A program made the translations under genes and the position numbers. This document shows, piece after piece, positions 15,769-23,542 of a stretch of DNA of 64,000 nucleotides. How positions within the stretch are numbered: position 1 is the first letter of the stretch; every line of letters starts with the position of its first letter. This DNA is from Rahnella inusitata (GTDB taxonomy: Bacteria; Pseudomonadota; Gammaproteobacteria; Enterobacterales; Enterobacteriaceae), in the NCBI RefSeq assembly GCF_003263515.1, contig NZ_JYDE01000014.1, forward strand, positions 62,001 through 126,000, in the 5' to 3' direction. The notes beneath the pieces are model-generated. The model searched no databases, was not told the origin of the DNA, and saw only the letters and a list, made by a program, of their open reading frames with translations.

Positions 15769-15963
15769 ATGCAAACTGAAGAAGAGAATTTAATAGTAAG
15801 AAAAGAAATAGGCGACGCAGTCTTGGCTGTACTTGAGCAAGGGAAAGTGGTGAGTGTAGAAAATATCATTACATATCTCGAAAGGCAGCATCAAGAAGTT
15901 ACCCATATGCAATACAAGAACAGATATAGGCATGCAGTAGACTTACTGATAAAGAAATCATAA
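15769..15963 (+). CDS. Small protein, possibly AriR/YmgB-like (second copy)
   Basis: The ATG at 15769 follows TGAGG at 15759-15763. The 64-residue product MQTEEENLIVRKEIGDAVLA then VLEQGKVVSVENIITYLERQ is a diverged relative of the protein at 12855: acidic start, (I/L)GD(A/I)V, G-x-x-(I/V)-S-x-E-N-(L/I)-I and a final helix. The family guess is AriR/YmgB-like, tentative. The genetic setting also repeats: UmuD'-like gene (here a remnant), small gene, hairpin. Confidence 0.6.
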   Translation: MQTEEENLIVRKEIGDAVLAVLEQGKVVSVENIITYLERQHQEVTHMQYKNRYRHAVDLLIKKS

Positions 15964-15984
15964 AAAAGCCCGCGACATGCGGGC
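15962..15984. terminator. Hairpin after the second small gene
   Basis: An A-run, then GCCCGC, loop GACAT and GCGGGC. No T run follows on the plus strand. It occupies the same place relative to its small gene as the hairpin at 13045-13070. Confidence 0.6.
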
Positions 15985-16270
15985 AATAAACATCAGTTTT
16001 TACATTGGAAATTTGTTCGGGTAGAACATGATAAGCATAGCGCGGTAATAATTATTCAATCTATAGGATAACTACTCAAAAGTGGCTGTGTTCGCTCAAT
16101 GGGGAAGTGTTAGAGCGTAAAAAAGCCCTCGCGAACGAAGGCCAGTGAATTATCACAAAATTTAGTTTCGGAACGAGAGCGATGCTCCCGAAAGCATAAT
16201 AGTAGCTCTTGAAAATTTGGCTTATGAAATATGGTTTAGTAGTTAAAGAAATCCCAGCGTTTTGATTAGT
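15985..16270. other. Non-coding stretch with one weak hairpin
   Basis: No gene seen. A hairpin of the local family, A-run then GCCCTCG, loop and CGAAGGC, lies at 16119-16142. The rest is AT-rich without recognisable sequence. Confidence 0.5.
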
Positions 16271-16271
16271 A

Positions 16272-16960
16272 AAAAAGAGCCCGCGTTAAAGGCGGGCAAA
16301 AATCAAAGGTATCAATATTACGCTTCTAGATGGCGGTTACTCCACCCATTCTAAAGATTAGCTAATGCTTAGAGATTCACCATAACACAGGTAAAAAAAG
16401 AGCCCGTGTCTAGGCGGGCTTTTATAAGGGTATGAATAGAACATGGCCTTGATTAGCCTGCTGATCTTGTGTCAGCTGAGTTAAGGGTAGTCTGCGGTGC
16501 GCTGATTGCCAGATTTGAATCGAAAAAAAAGCCCGAGTTAACGTCGGGCTATCAGTAGGTAGGTACTCACGGCCTTGGCAGGCTTGCTGATCTTGTGCCA
16601 GCTGGTATGAGAATAGTGCAGGGCGGTGATTTTTCCAGATTACAGGCACAAAAAACCGGCTCGGTAGCCGAGTTTCTATTTGCGCTCATTTGCTACTGGC
16701 ACGAATCAACGGAGAATTGGCGTCTGGTGACAATTCTGCGGCACGGGCTCGAGTCTTTGGCAGACAAAACGTCTTCATTTAGTTCGGGGAAGTATTCACA
16801 GATGACGAGCTGGTGCTGACGCATATCATCTACGATGCCAAGAATGATGTGTTTGGCGATAAGCCCTGTATTTAAAAAAGAGCCCGCGTCAACGGCGGGC
16901 TATCAGTAGGCATGTACTCATGGCCTTGGCAGGCTTGCTAATCTTGTGTCAGCTAAACTC
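16272..16960. repeat. Decayed array of hairpin-plus-flank repeats
   Basis: Hairpins of the form A-run, GCCCG(C), loop, (G)CGGGC stand at 16279-16297, 16401-16420, 16531-16549 and 16882-16900, with a variant CTCGG/CCGAG at 16660-16672. Three are followed by copies of a 33-nt block whose core is GGCTTGCTGATCTTGTG (16445-16477, 16571-16603, 16922-16954). The flank after the 16279 hairpin (TATCAATATTACGCTTCTAG and on to CTAAAGATTAGCTAA) matches the flank after the 13051 hairpin. These are broken tandem copies of one ancestral 3' region. Confidence 0.75.
16688..16875 (+). pseudogene. C-terminal remnant of the UmuD'-like gene
   Basis: The stretch matches codons for LLLAQINGE through the stop of the intact gene at 12391-12774. 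It has lost a few codons before the Trp-Arg-Leu block, one base in the FIEF region, and about nine bases near the VIEGVV block, then resumes with CGCATATCATCTACGATGCC and ends at the same stop. There is no start. A hairpin with A-run follows at once, as after other copies. Confidence 0.82.
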
Positions 16961-17398
16961 ATCTTAGACGGTTCTAAGAAAAAATTCCTTCTGCAAAACA
17001 AAATTTATACTGCAATAAATCAGTAACTTGCAAAGAGGAGTTTTTTCATTGGCTTGCTTACTTATGTATTTATTTTATCATTAAAAATCAATCAATTAAA
17101 TTATATCCCTCGCGCTGATGCTGCGTCATCTTCAATGCTATTTTCATTTTTTTAATATGTTAAGTCCCAGTCGTAAGCACCTCATTTACGAGTAGAAAAA
17201 TCACGTAAAGAAAATCCGTTGCCTTCTAAAACCTCTTCTGCAAAACTAATTTAATTCATCGTGAATTCAGAGACTTGCAAACTTCGCCTTTCGCCTGTTT
17301 TTACTCAACCAAACTCAAAAATAATTATTTAAAATCATTATGTTACTTAACTTTAAACTGTCTGCTCGTTCAACACATGGAAAAGAGGTTTGGCAAAA
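16961..17398. other. AT-rich gene-free stretch with a 46-nt direct repeat
   Basis: No gene seen. Two 46-nt segments, 16989-17034 and 17236-17281, share identical ends (TTCTGCAAAAC and ACTTGCAAA) and about half of the middle. They may be regulator sites for the ABC gene at 17399 or mark old recombination. The lower AT-rich part before 17382 should contain its promoter. Confidence 0.5.
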
Positions 17399-18121
17399 GT
17401 GATTCACGTTAAGGATTTACAGAAACAGTTCGGTGAAACCCACGTTTTGCGCGGCATCTCGTGTGATATCGCAGAGAAAGAAGTGGTGTGTATCATCGGC
17501 CCGTCTGGCTCCGGCAAAAGCACTTTCCTGCGCTGCCTGAATGCGCTGGAAAAGCCCAACGGCGGCGAAGTGGTGGTTAATGGTTATGCGGTTCACGATC
17601 CGAAAACCAACCTGAACACGCTGCGTTCCGGCGTCGGGATGGTGTTTCAGCGCTTCAATCTTTTCCCGCACATGACCGTGCTGGAAAACCTGATCATGGC
17701 ACCCATGTCATTGAAAGGTTTGTCGAAAGCAGAAGCGGTTTCGCGCGCTGAAAAGTTGCTGCAAAAGGTCGGGCTTATCGACAAAATCGACGCCTGGCCC
17801 TCCAGTCTTTCCGGCGGTCAACAGCAGCGCGTGGCGATTGCCCGTGCGCTGGCGATGGAACCGTCGATCATTTTGTTCGACGAACCGACCTCTGCGCTCG
17901 ATCCTGAACTGGTTGGCGAAGTACTGTCCGTCATGAAACAGCTGGCGCTCGAAGGCATGACCATGGTGATCGTTACCCATGAGATGGGGTTTGCCCGCGA
18001 AGTGGCGGACCGGGTGGTGTTTATCGATCAGGGTGTGATTCAGGAGCAGGGGCCACCGGTGCAACTGTTTACCGCGCCGACCAATCCGCGTACCAAAGAG
18101 TTCTTAAGCAAAGTGTTATGA
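17399..18121 (+). CDS. Polar amino-acid ABC transporter ATP-binding protein (GlnQ-like), orphan
   Basis: I take the GTG at 17399 ([20 protein letters not shown]) because AGAGG at 17384-17388 is properly spaced before it; the in-frame TTG at 17390 is too close. The 240-residue protein has Walker [10 protein letters not shown]-loop [14 protein letters not shown], signature LSGGQQQR, Walker B IILFDEP, D-loop SALDPE and switch His VTHEMGF, all intact. The sequence is of the GlnQ/HisP polar amino-acid group. No permease or binding protein gene lies beside it; the left neighbour is decayed prophage DNA, so the partners may have been lost or lie elsewhere. A strong terminator follows, so it is a single-gene unit. 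Confidence 0.9.
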   Translation: MIHVKDLQKQFGETHVLRGISCDIAEKEVVCIIGPSGSGKSTFLRCLNALEKPNGGEVVVNGYAVHDPKTNLNTLRSGVGMVFQRFNLFPHMTVLENLIMAPMSLKGLSKAEAVSRAEKLLQKVGLIDKIDAWPSSLSGGQQQRVAIARALAMEPSIILFDEPTSALDPELVGEVLSVMKQLALEGMTMVIVTHEMGFAREVADRVVFIDQGVIQEQGPPVQLFTAPTNPRTKEFLSKVL

Positions 18122-18127
18122 TGTAAG

Positions 18128-18163
18128 AGCCGGAAGTTTCGTGGGGGAACTTCCGGCTTTTTT
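18128..18163. terminator. Strong bidirectional terminator
   Basis: AGCCGGAAGTT, a 9-nt loop and AACTTCCGGCT form a perfect 11-bp stem followed by TTTTTT. It separates the convergent ABC ATPase and GDPD-like genes. Confidence 0.92.
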
Positions 18164-18164
18164 A

Positions 18165-19055
18165 TTAACGAAGAAGCGTTTTAAACAGCGCCGGAGAGTT
18201 TACCAGCACACCGTCCGCGCCAAGTGATTTCGCTTGTTTATAATCCGCTTCGTCATTTATGCCAATTAAAATGATGTGCGCCTCGCCTTGCGAGCGGAAA
18301 CAATCCATCGCCTCTTTATCCCATTCCAGCGTGGCTTTTGAACGCGCCTCACCTAATGTGTATTTTTCGACAACTTCCACTTCCCGTTTCATTTCAAGCG
18401 CATACCAGCGCGGCTGTTTGTCGGCTTTGATCTGACACTGATGCGCCATCGTGATATTCGCCAGCGCAGTGCGCGTCATATCGCGGCTTTCAAATTTCGG
18501 CAACGTGGCGGGAAGTACGCTGAGATAGCGAGAGTCTGTAGAATAAATACGTGTTCTTTGCAGGCTGTGAGTCTCCTGCAAGACCTTGCTCAATGCTGCG
18601 GCCATTTGCTGAGGATCTGCATCCGGTGTTTTGATGTCGATATAAAACGTCGTCGTCGGGAAAGTCTTCAGAACAGTGTCCAGCTGCGGAATACCGATAT
18701 GTTTATCGCGGTACGGATGATCTGTTGCGGTTCCAAATGCCCAGCCAGCGTCCATCTGCGCCAGCTCTTTCGCGGTGTAATGCGAAACGGCGCCTTTCTC
18801 CTGGGTCAGACTGCTCAGGTCTGAAGGCCGGTAAAGGACGGGAATGCCATCTCTGGAAAGCTGGACGGTGATCCAGACTGCATCAGCTTTATTCTCAAGC
18901 GCCAGTTTGATTGCCGGAACCGTATTTTCCGGAGCATCGGCGGTTCCGCCACGGTGGGCGATGATTTGCGGGGAGAGCGGGAGAGATGCTGCGAAGGTCA
19001 TGGCAGAAAGCGAAGACAGCGTCAGAGCCAAAATCATTTTTTTATGAAGATGCAT
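18165..19055 (-). CDS. Glycerophosphodiester phosphodiesterase-family periplasmic protein
   Basis: 296 residues with a Sec signal peptide (MHLHKKMILALTLSSLSAMTFAA), so it is periplasmic. The GDPD TIM-barrel start is clear: QIIAHRGGTADAPENTVPAI, the family's catalytic His-Arg motif. Later blocks (IPQLDTVLKTFPTTTFYIDIK, GADGVLVNSP) also fit. In GlpQ-type enzymes the next block reads Glu-x-Asp-V-x-x-T-x-D-G and later His-Asp; here it reads VWITVQLSRDGIPVLYRP, so the two acidic metal ligands and the His are replaced by Trp, Thr and Tyr. The protein may belong to a divergent subfamily with another substrate or no diesterase activity. Confidence 0.83.
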   Translation of the reverse strand: MHLHKKMILALTLSSLSAMTFAASLPLSPQIIAHRGGTADAPENTVPAIKLALENKADAVWITVQLSRDGIPVLYRPSDLSSLTQEKGAVSHYTAKELAQMDAGWAFGTATDHPYRDKHIGIPQLDTVLKTFPTTTFYIDIKTPDADPQQMAAALSKVLQETHSLQRTRIYSTDSRYLSVLPATLPKFESRDMTRTALANITMAHQCQIKADKQPRWYALEMKREVEVVEKYTLGEARSKATLEWDKEAMDCFRSQGEAHIILIGINDEADYKQAKSLGADGVLVNSPALFKTLLR

Positions 19056-20390
19056 TACATATTCCTTTAAAGTAAATCACTCATAACTCATTGTTATATA
19101 GCTAATATATTTCATCAGAGGAAATAAGTCCGTGAAATGAACCACGTTTGAAAGATGACACTGTTTGATGACACTTTAGGGTCAAAATCAAAATAATGAC
19201 CGTTGTAACGGTCTAATCAAATCGGACTCTTATTAGAGACGTCATGAGTAACGCTGACGAGGTGAGAAATTATTATTTTGCGACATGCAGAAAAATAGAG
19301 CTTTGCTTCCTGCAAGGCCACGAACGGATTATGTAAAACATATAAAAGCGCCAATACTGATACATTTAATTTAGCGTCAAGGGAAGTATGATATTACTTA
19401 ACTAAAATTAAGCAATACTCATCATGATAAGGATGATGCGACATGTTTTTCGACTTACAGTAGGGTTTCTATTTAATCGTTCTTAATGGTGACACCAAAA
19501 ATAACTATCAGATTGAAAAAATAGGAATTTATTTCATTCCGCTATTATTTTTAGGGAATTAACTAACATGAAATCATAAAGTGTTTTCTTTAAAAAAATC
19601 TAAAAATATCAGACTAAGAGTTTCCGTTAGAAAATCCCCTGCCTGTTTCAAGAGAGATAGCGATGAGCTCAGAGTTTTTCTTTACTGTCACAACAAAACA
19701 TTATTTTCTTGAATTCATTAAACCAATTTCATTTATTAGGTGAATGAAGTTATAGGCAACCTCCCCGAGCCCAAGAAAATCTTTTCAAAAATTTTATTTT
19801 AAATGGCGGGAGTAAAGTCATCGACTCACTGTGGTAAGATTTTTCATTAGTTTATGAACAATAATACTTTTTCCTCATTTTTTCAGTGGGTGGCAGATAT
19901 CGATCACCTTCTTCCGTAAGAAAGGCGAGAGAAAGATTGAGAAATATTCACCGCAGTACAGGCGGATAAATTCAGAGACAGTTGTTATACAGTGGGCCCA
20001 AAGGGGCAGCAGGTTCTGTTAAAATTATTTTTTGATCGCAATAGTCATATCGTGATGACGACAGACGTTACGCAAAGACCCTCCGGCCTGGCCTCCAAAG
20101 AACTCTCTTTGTGGATTGATGGATAAGGTCGCCGGACATACCAGCAAGGCTGTTCAGTAAGTGCGGGTAAATAAACTGCATGAGGTTTTAATGGGGTATT
20201 CTCAGCTTTAATCTTATAAGCATTAATCCATAATTTACTATGAACCTGTTTATATTCTCTGGCGTAGGGCTAATGTCATATTAAGCATTCTGATGTGCAG
20301 CAGATACGCGCGTAATAATTTCCTCAAGAAAAATATCTCACGAATGAATAAGGGGCGGTAATGCCATCTCCGCCCCTATTTGGGTTTCCC
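19056..20390. other. 1.3 kb without an intact gene
   Basis: This AT-rich stretch lies between the GDPD-like gene and pdxI, both on the minus strand. I find no start-to-stop gene, no RNA gene and no repeat. It contains a 61-codon open segment at 19941-20126 listed separately. The low GC and lack of function suggest the remains of acquired DNA. The right end should hold the pdxI terminator region; GGGGCGG-type hairpins near 20350-20385 are weak. Confidence 0.6.
19941..20126 (+). pseudogene. Possible gene fragment, 61 open codons without a start
   Basis: The frame reads EIFTAVQADKFRDSCYTVGP, then KGQQVLLKLFFDRNSHIVMT and TDVTQRPSGLASKELSLWID, followed by a stop. The amino-acid mix looks like real protein with alternating strands, and there is no ATG, GTG or TTG near its beginning. 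A preceding short frame (QWVADIDHLLP) could be part of the same former gene in another frame. I recognise no family. Confidence 0.35.
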
Positions 20391-21251
20391 TTAACTTCCC
20401 ATCCCGTTCAGTTTTTCCATCACGTCATCCGACAGCGTCAGCTGACCGCTGGCCAGATTCTCCTGCAAATGCTGCGGGGATGAAGTGCCGGGGATCAGCA
20501 GAATATTAGGGGAGCGTTTGAGCAGCCAGGCGAGCGCGACCTGCATAGGCGTCGCATTAAGTTCAGCGGCCACTTCATTGAGCTGCGTGGACTGCAACGG
20601 CGAGAAGCCACCCAGCGGGAAGAACGGTACGTAGGCAATGCCCTGTTCGGCCAGCTGATCGACCAGCGCATCGTCGTGACGATTGGCGAGGTTGTACATG
20701 TTCTGCACGCAGACTATCGGCGTCATTTTCCGCGCATCGGCGACCTGTCTGGCGGTCACGTTGCTCAGGCCGATATGGCGAATCAAACCGCGTTCTTTCA
20801 GTTTAATCAGCGTTTCCAGCTGAGGCTCCAGCGATCCTTCCTTTGGTTGGTGAATGTCGAGCATGCTGCGCAAATTCACCACTTCCATGCTTTTCAGCCC
20901 AAGATTGCGCAGGTTATCTTCGACCGCGCTGGTCAGCTCTTCCGGGCTAAACGCCGGGATCCAACCGCCTTTTTCATCGCGGCGGGCGCTGACTTTGGTG
21001 ACGATGCACAGATCGTCGGAATAGGGGTGTAGTGCCTTCTTGATCAGCTGGTTAGTGTAGTGCGGGCCGTAAAAGTCGCTGGTGTCGATGTGATTAATGC
21101 CGGAGGCGACGGCGTCACGCAATACCTGAATCGCCCGTGCTTCGTCTTTCACCGGGCCGAAAACGCCGGGGCCAGCGAGCTGCATTGCGCCATAGCCTAA
21201 GCGCCCAACTTCACGATCGCCGAGACGGTAAGTCATTGTAGGTTTTGACAT
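20391..21251 (-). CDS. pdxI: Aldo/keto reductase PdxI (YdbC), pyridoxal reductase
   Basis: The ATG at 21251 has AGGAGA in front; an upstream in-frame ATG at 21302 has no such site. The 286-residue product is very like E. coli YdbC over its whole length: RLGYGAMQLAGPGVFGP, NHIDTSDFYGPHYTNQLI, NLRNLGLKSMEVVNLR, HIGLSNVTARQVADAR, PFFPLGGFSPLQS and IPGTSSPQHLQENLAS. The AKR tetrad is visible as Asp and Tyr in DTSDFYG, Lys in IVTKVSAR, with the usual His place occupied in VVNLR by Asn, as in YdbC. YdbC/PdxI reduces pyridoxal to pyridoxine with NADPH in vitamin B6 salvage. A LysR gene diverges from it 93 nt away. Confidence 0.9.
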   Translation of the reverse strand: MSKPTMTYRLGDREVGRLGYGAMQLAGPGVFGPVKDEARAIQVLRDAVASGINHIDTSDFYGPHYTNQLIKKALHPYSDDLCIVTKVSARRDEKGGWIPAFSPEELTSAVEDNLRNLGLKSMEVVNLRSMLDIHQPKEGSLEPQLETLIKLKERGLIRHIGLSNVTARQVADARKMTPIVCVQNMYNLANRHDDALVDQLAEQGIAYVPFFPLGGFSPLQSTQLNEVAAELNATPMQVALAWLLKRSPNILLIPGTSSPQHLQENLASGQLTLSDDVMEKLNGMGS

Positions 21252-21344
21252 GGGGTTCTCCTGTAAGTGTGCATTGATTGTATCGGGGAACTGGCTGTGC
21301 AACTATCCGGTGAAATCAGGACAAACTGTACGGAGTGACGCACA

Positions 21345-22253
21345 ATGTCGATGGATATCGCACTGCTGCACGCGGTGGTGGAAGTGGCGAAAGCCGGTGG
21401 TTTTCGGGAGGCGGCGCGGGTGACGGGCAGTAATGCATCGCGGTTAAGTGACGCGGTGCGCCGCGCGGAACAGCAACTCGGTATCCGGCTGTTTCACCGA
21501 ACTACGCGCACCGTGGTGTTGACCGAAGCGGGCAGGGCGTTAATCGACCGTCTGTTACCGGCAATGAACGAAGTGGATGCCGCGCTGGATGCCCTTAATC
21601 GTTATCGCAACACTCCCGGCGGCACGCTGCGACTTAATGTGCCGGTCAGCGCTGCTCGGCTGGTCTTGCCGGCGCTGGTGCCGGAGTTTTTGCGGCGTTA
21701 TCCCGATATTCAGCTGGAAATCGTCGCCGAAAGTAACGTGCAGGATGTGTTTCGCGACGGCTGCGATGCCGGGATCCGTTATGACGAACGGCTGGAGCAG
21801 GATGTGGTCGCCATTCCCATCGGACCGCGTATTCAGCGCTTTGCCGCTGCGGCGTCCCCGGCGTATCTCGATGTGCATGGACGACCGGCGCATCCCCGTG
21901 ATCTGATACAGCATCAGTGCCTACGCGGACGCTTCGCCAGCGGCGTTATGCCCCCCTGGGAATTTGAGCGCGAAGGCGAGAGGCTCAGCGTGGAGGTGAA
22001 AGGGCCGCTGGTGGTCAGTGTCGGCGGCGCGGTAGATCTGGCGCTGGGAACGGCTATTGCCGGTACCGGAATCATCTATCTTTTCGAAGAGTGGCTGCGG
22101 CCCGCTATCGACAGCGGCCAGCTCGAGGCGATATTGCAGCCGTGGTGGCTGTCATTCTCCGGACTGTATCTTTATTACAACGACCGCCGCCTGATCCCTG
22201 CGCCTTTGCAGGCGTTTATTGATTTTGTGCGTGAGGCGAATGGGGCTTTATGA
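21345..22253 (+). CDS. LysR-family transcriptional regulator
   Basis: 302 residues. The N-terminal winged helix reads DIALLHAVVEVAKAGGFREA, then RVTGSNASRLSDAVRRAEQQ and LGIRLFHRTTRTVVLTEAGR; the effector domain follows from about residue 90 and is of the CrgA-like type (GIRYDERLEQDVVAIPIGP, GIIYLFEEWLRPAIDSGQL). It is divergent from pdxI, so it probably controls pdxI and itself through the 93-nt gap. It converges with the VOC gene, overlapping by 6 nt at the stops. The inducer is unknown. Confidence 0.92.
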   Translation: MSMDIALLHAVVEVAKAGGFREAARVTGSNASRLSDAVRRAEQQLGIRLFHRTTRTVVLTEAGRALIDRLLPAMNEVDAALDALNRYRNTPGGTLRLNVPVSAARLVLPALVPEFLRRYPDIQLEIVAESNVQDVFRDGCDAGIRYDERLEQDVVAIPIGPRIQRFAAAASPAYLDVHGRPAHPRDLIQHQCLRGRFASGVMPPWEFEREGERLSVEVKGPLVVSVGGAVDLALGTAIAGTGIIYLFEEWLRPAIDSGQLEAILQPWWLSFSGLYLYYNDRRLIPAPLQAFIDFVREANGAL

Positions 22254-22649
22254 CCCGTGTTGCCAGCTTTTATACACAAACTCCAGCGTGTAGCCGTCCG
22301 GGTCGATAACCCCGGCGGCGTAATAGCGGGGATCGTAATAAAGCCGTACGCCCGGTGCGCCATTATCTTTAGCTCCCGCCCGAATAGCGGCGGCGTAGGC
22401 TTCGTCCACTTCCATTTTATTGTTGGCGACAAATCCGACATGTGTCGCATCGCCCGCCGTTTTGCCTTCCCGCAACCAGAAGAATATCCGACCCTTCGCC
22501 CCAAAACCGTTGAGGTTGGGATGCCCCGGCGGGCCGTCTTTGCCGTCGTAATCGACGCGGGCGGTAATGCCGAGCGGAGCCAGCGCGGCGGTGTAAAACG
22601 CCACCGAGCGGGCGGTATCACTGACTGATATAAAAATGTGATCGAGCAT
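22248..22649 (-). CDS. VOC (glyoxalase/bleomycin resistance) family protein
   Basis: The ATG at 22649 follows AAGGAGA. The 133-residue product begins MLDHIFISVSDTARSVAFYT and contains the paired beta-alpha-beta-beta-beta modules of the VOC fold (FWLREGKTAGDATHVGFVA, YYAAGVIDPDGYTLEFVYKS). Metal-type positions include His in LDHIF, His in THVGF and the Glu of LEFVY. Members range from glyoxalases to lyases and resistance proteins, and nothing here fixes the substrate. It lies 16 nt downstream of the SDR gene on the same strand, so the two are probably one operon. Confidence 0.88.
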   Translation of the reverse strand: MLDHIFISVSDTARSVAFYTAALAPLGITARVDYDGKDGPPGHPNLNGFGAKGRIFFWLREGKTAGDATHVGFVANNKMEVDEAYAAAIRAGAKDNGAPGVRLYYDPRYYAAGVIDPDGYTLEFVYKSWQHGS

Positions 22650-22665
22650 AGAATCTCCTTTAACC

Positions 22666-23409
22666 TTAAATATGGTAGCCACCGGCGACTTCGATGGATT
22701 GCGCATTGATCCAACGGCTGTCGTCTGAAATCAGCCCGGCAATCGCCTTCGCGACATCCTCTGGTTCGCCAACGCGCCCGAGTGCGGTCTGCGAAGCCAG
22801 CAAGGCTTCAAACTCATCGTTCAGGCCGCCGCCCAGCCCGGTACGGATTGCTCCCGGTGAAATGGAATTAGCGCGGATACGGCGCGGGCCGAACTCTTTT
22901 GCCATATAGCGCGTCAGCACTTCTAGTCCGCCTTTGAATGCGGCATAAGGTGCGACGCCCGCTGTGGCAACGCGTGTCGTTGCGCTGGTGACATTCACGA
23001 TGTGGCCGCCCCCGGCCAGTAACGGCAACAGCGTCTGCGTCAGGAAAAACGGTCCTTTCAGGTGCACATTGAACAGGCTGTCGAATTCGCTTTCCGTCAC
23101 GGTTTCAATCGGATTAAACAGTCCAAAACCGGCGTTGTTGATCAGCACGTCAAAATCAGAACGATGCCAGATACGCGGCAACAATGCTTCCAGCTGTGCG
23201 CGAAACGCCGGAAAGGTCTCTGAGCGCGAAACGTCAAGTTGTACCGCTACGGCCTGACCGCCCGCTTTTTCGATTTGGCGGACCACCTGCTCAGCCGCTT
23301 GTGGATGACGGTGCCATGTGAGGATCACGCCCATGCCGCGCGCTGCGCACTCAAGGGCGGTGCTGGCACCAATGCCGCTGCTGGCGCCTGTGATAAGAAT
23401 AACTTTCAT
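22666..23409 (-). CDS. Short-chain dehydrogenase/reductase (SDR)
   Basis: The ATG at 23409 (MKVILITGASSGIGASTALE) is preceded by CAGGAAA; longer upstream reading would run through the AraC promoter region. The 247-residue protein has the classical SDR motifs: TGASSGIG for the cofactor, NNAG, catalytic Ser in NVTSATT, Tyr-x-x-x-Lys in YAAFK, and the PG motif SPGAIRTGL. An Arg in WHRHP after the second strand suggests NADPH. It probably reduces or oxidises a small carbonyl or alcohol. The AraC gene diverges from it, and the VOC gene follows it. Confidence 0.92.
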   Translation of the reverse strand: MKVILITGASSGIGASTALECAARGMGVILTWHRHPQAAEQVVRQIEKAGGQAVAVQLDVSRSETFPAFRAQLEALLPRIWHRSDFDVLINNAGFGLFNPIETVTESEFDSLFNVHLKGPFFLTQTLLPLLAGGGHIVNVTSATTRVATAGVAPYAAFKGGLEVLTRYMAKEFGPRRIRANSISPGAIRTGLGGGLNDEFEALLASQTALGRVGEPEDVAKAIAGLISDDSRWINAQSIEVAGGYHI

Positions 23410-23542
23410 GATGTTTCCTGCCGGTTTGCTTGTGTGCAGTAAGACTATGGGACTCAGGGCGCAGCGGCTTCCGCGTTCCTGCTCGATTCTTGCCTGTTTC
23501 TGCTTTAAGCTCGCCACAACGAAAATGCCGGGGAGGCAGAAC

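Noticed and set aside
16595-16819. 74-codon open frame
   Set aside because: It mixes a hairpin with a fragment of the UmuD'-like gene (WRLVTILRHGLESLADK) and has no own start or family.
13045-16900. Hairpin series considered as a CRISPR array
   Set aside because: Stems differ in sequence, spacing is irregular and there are no cas genes.
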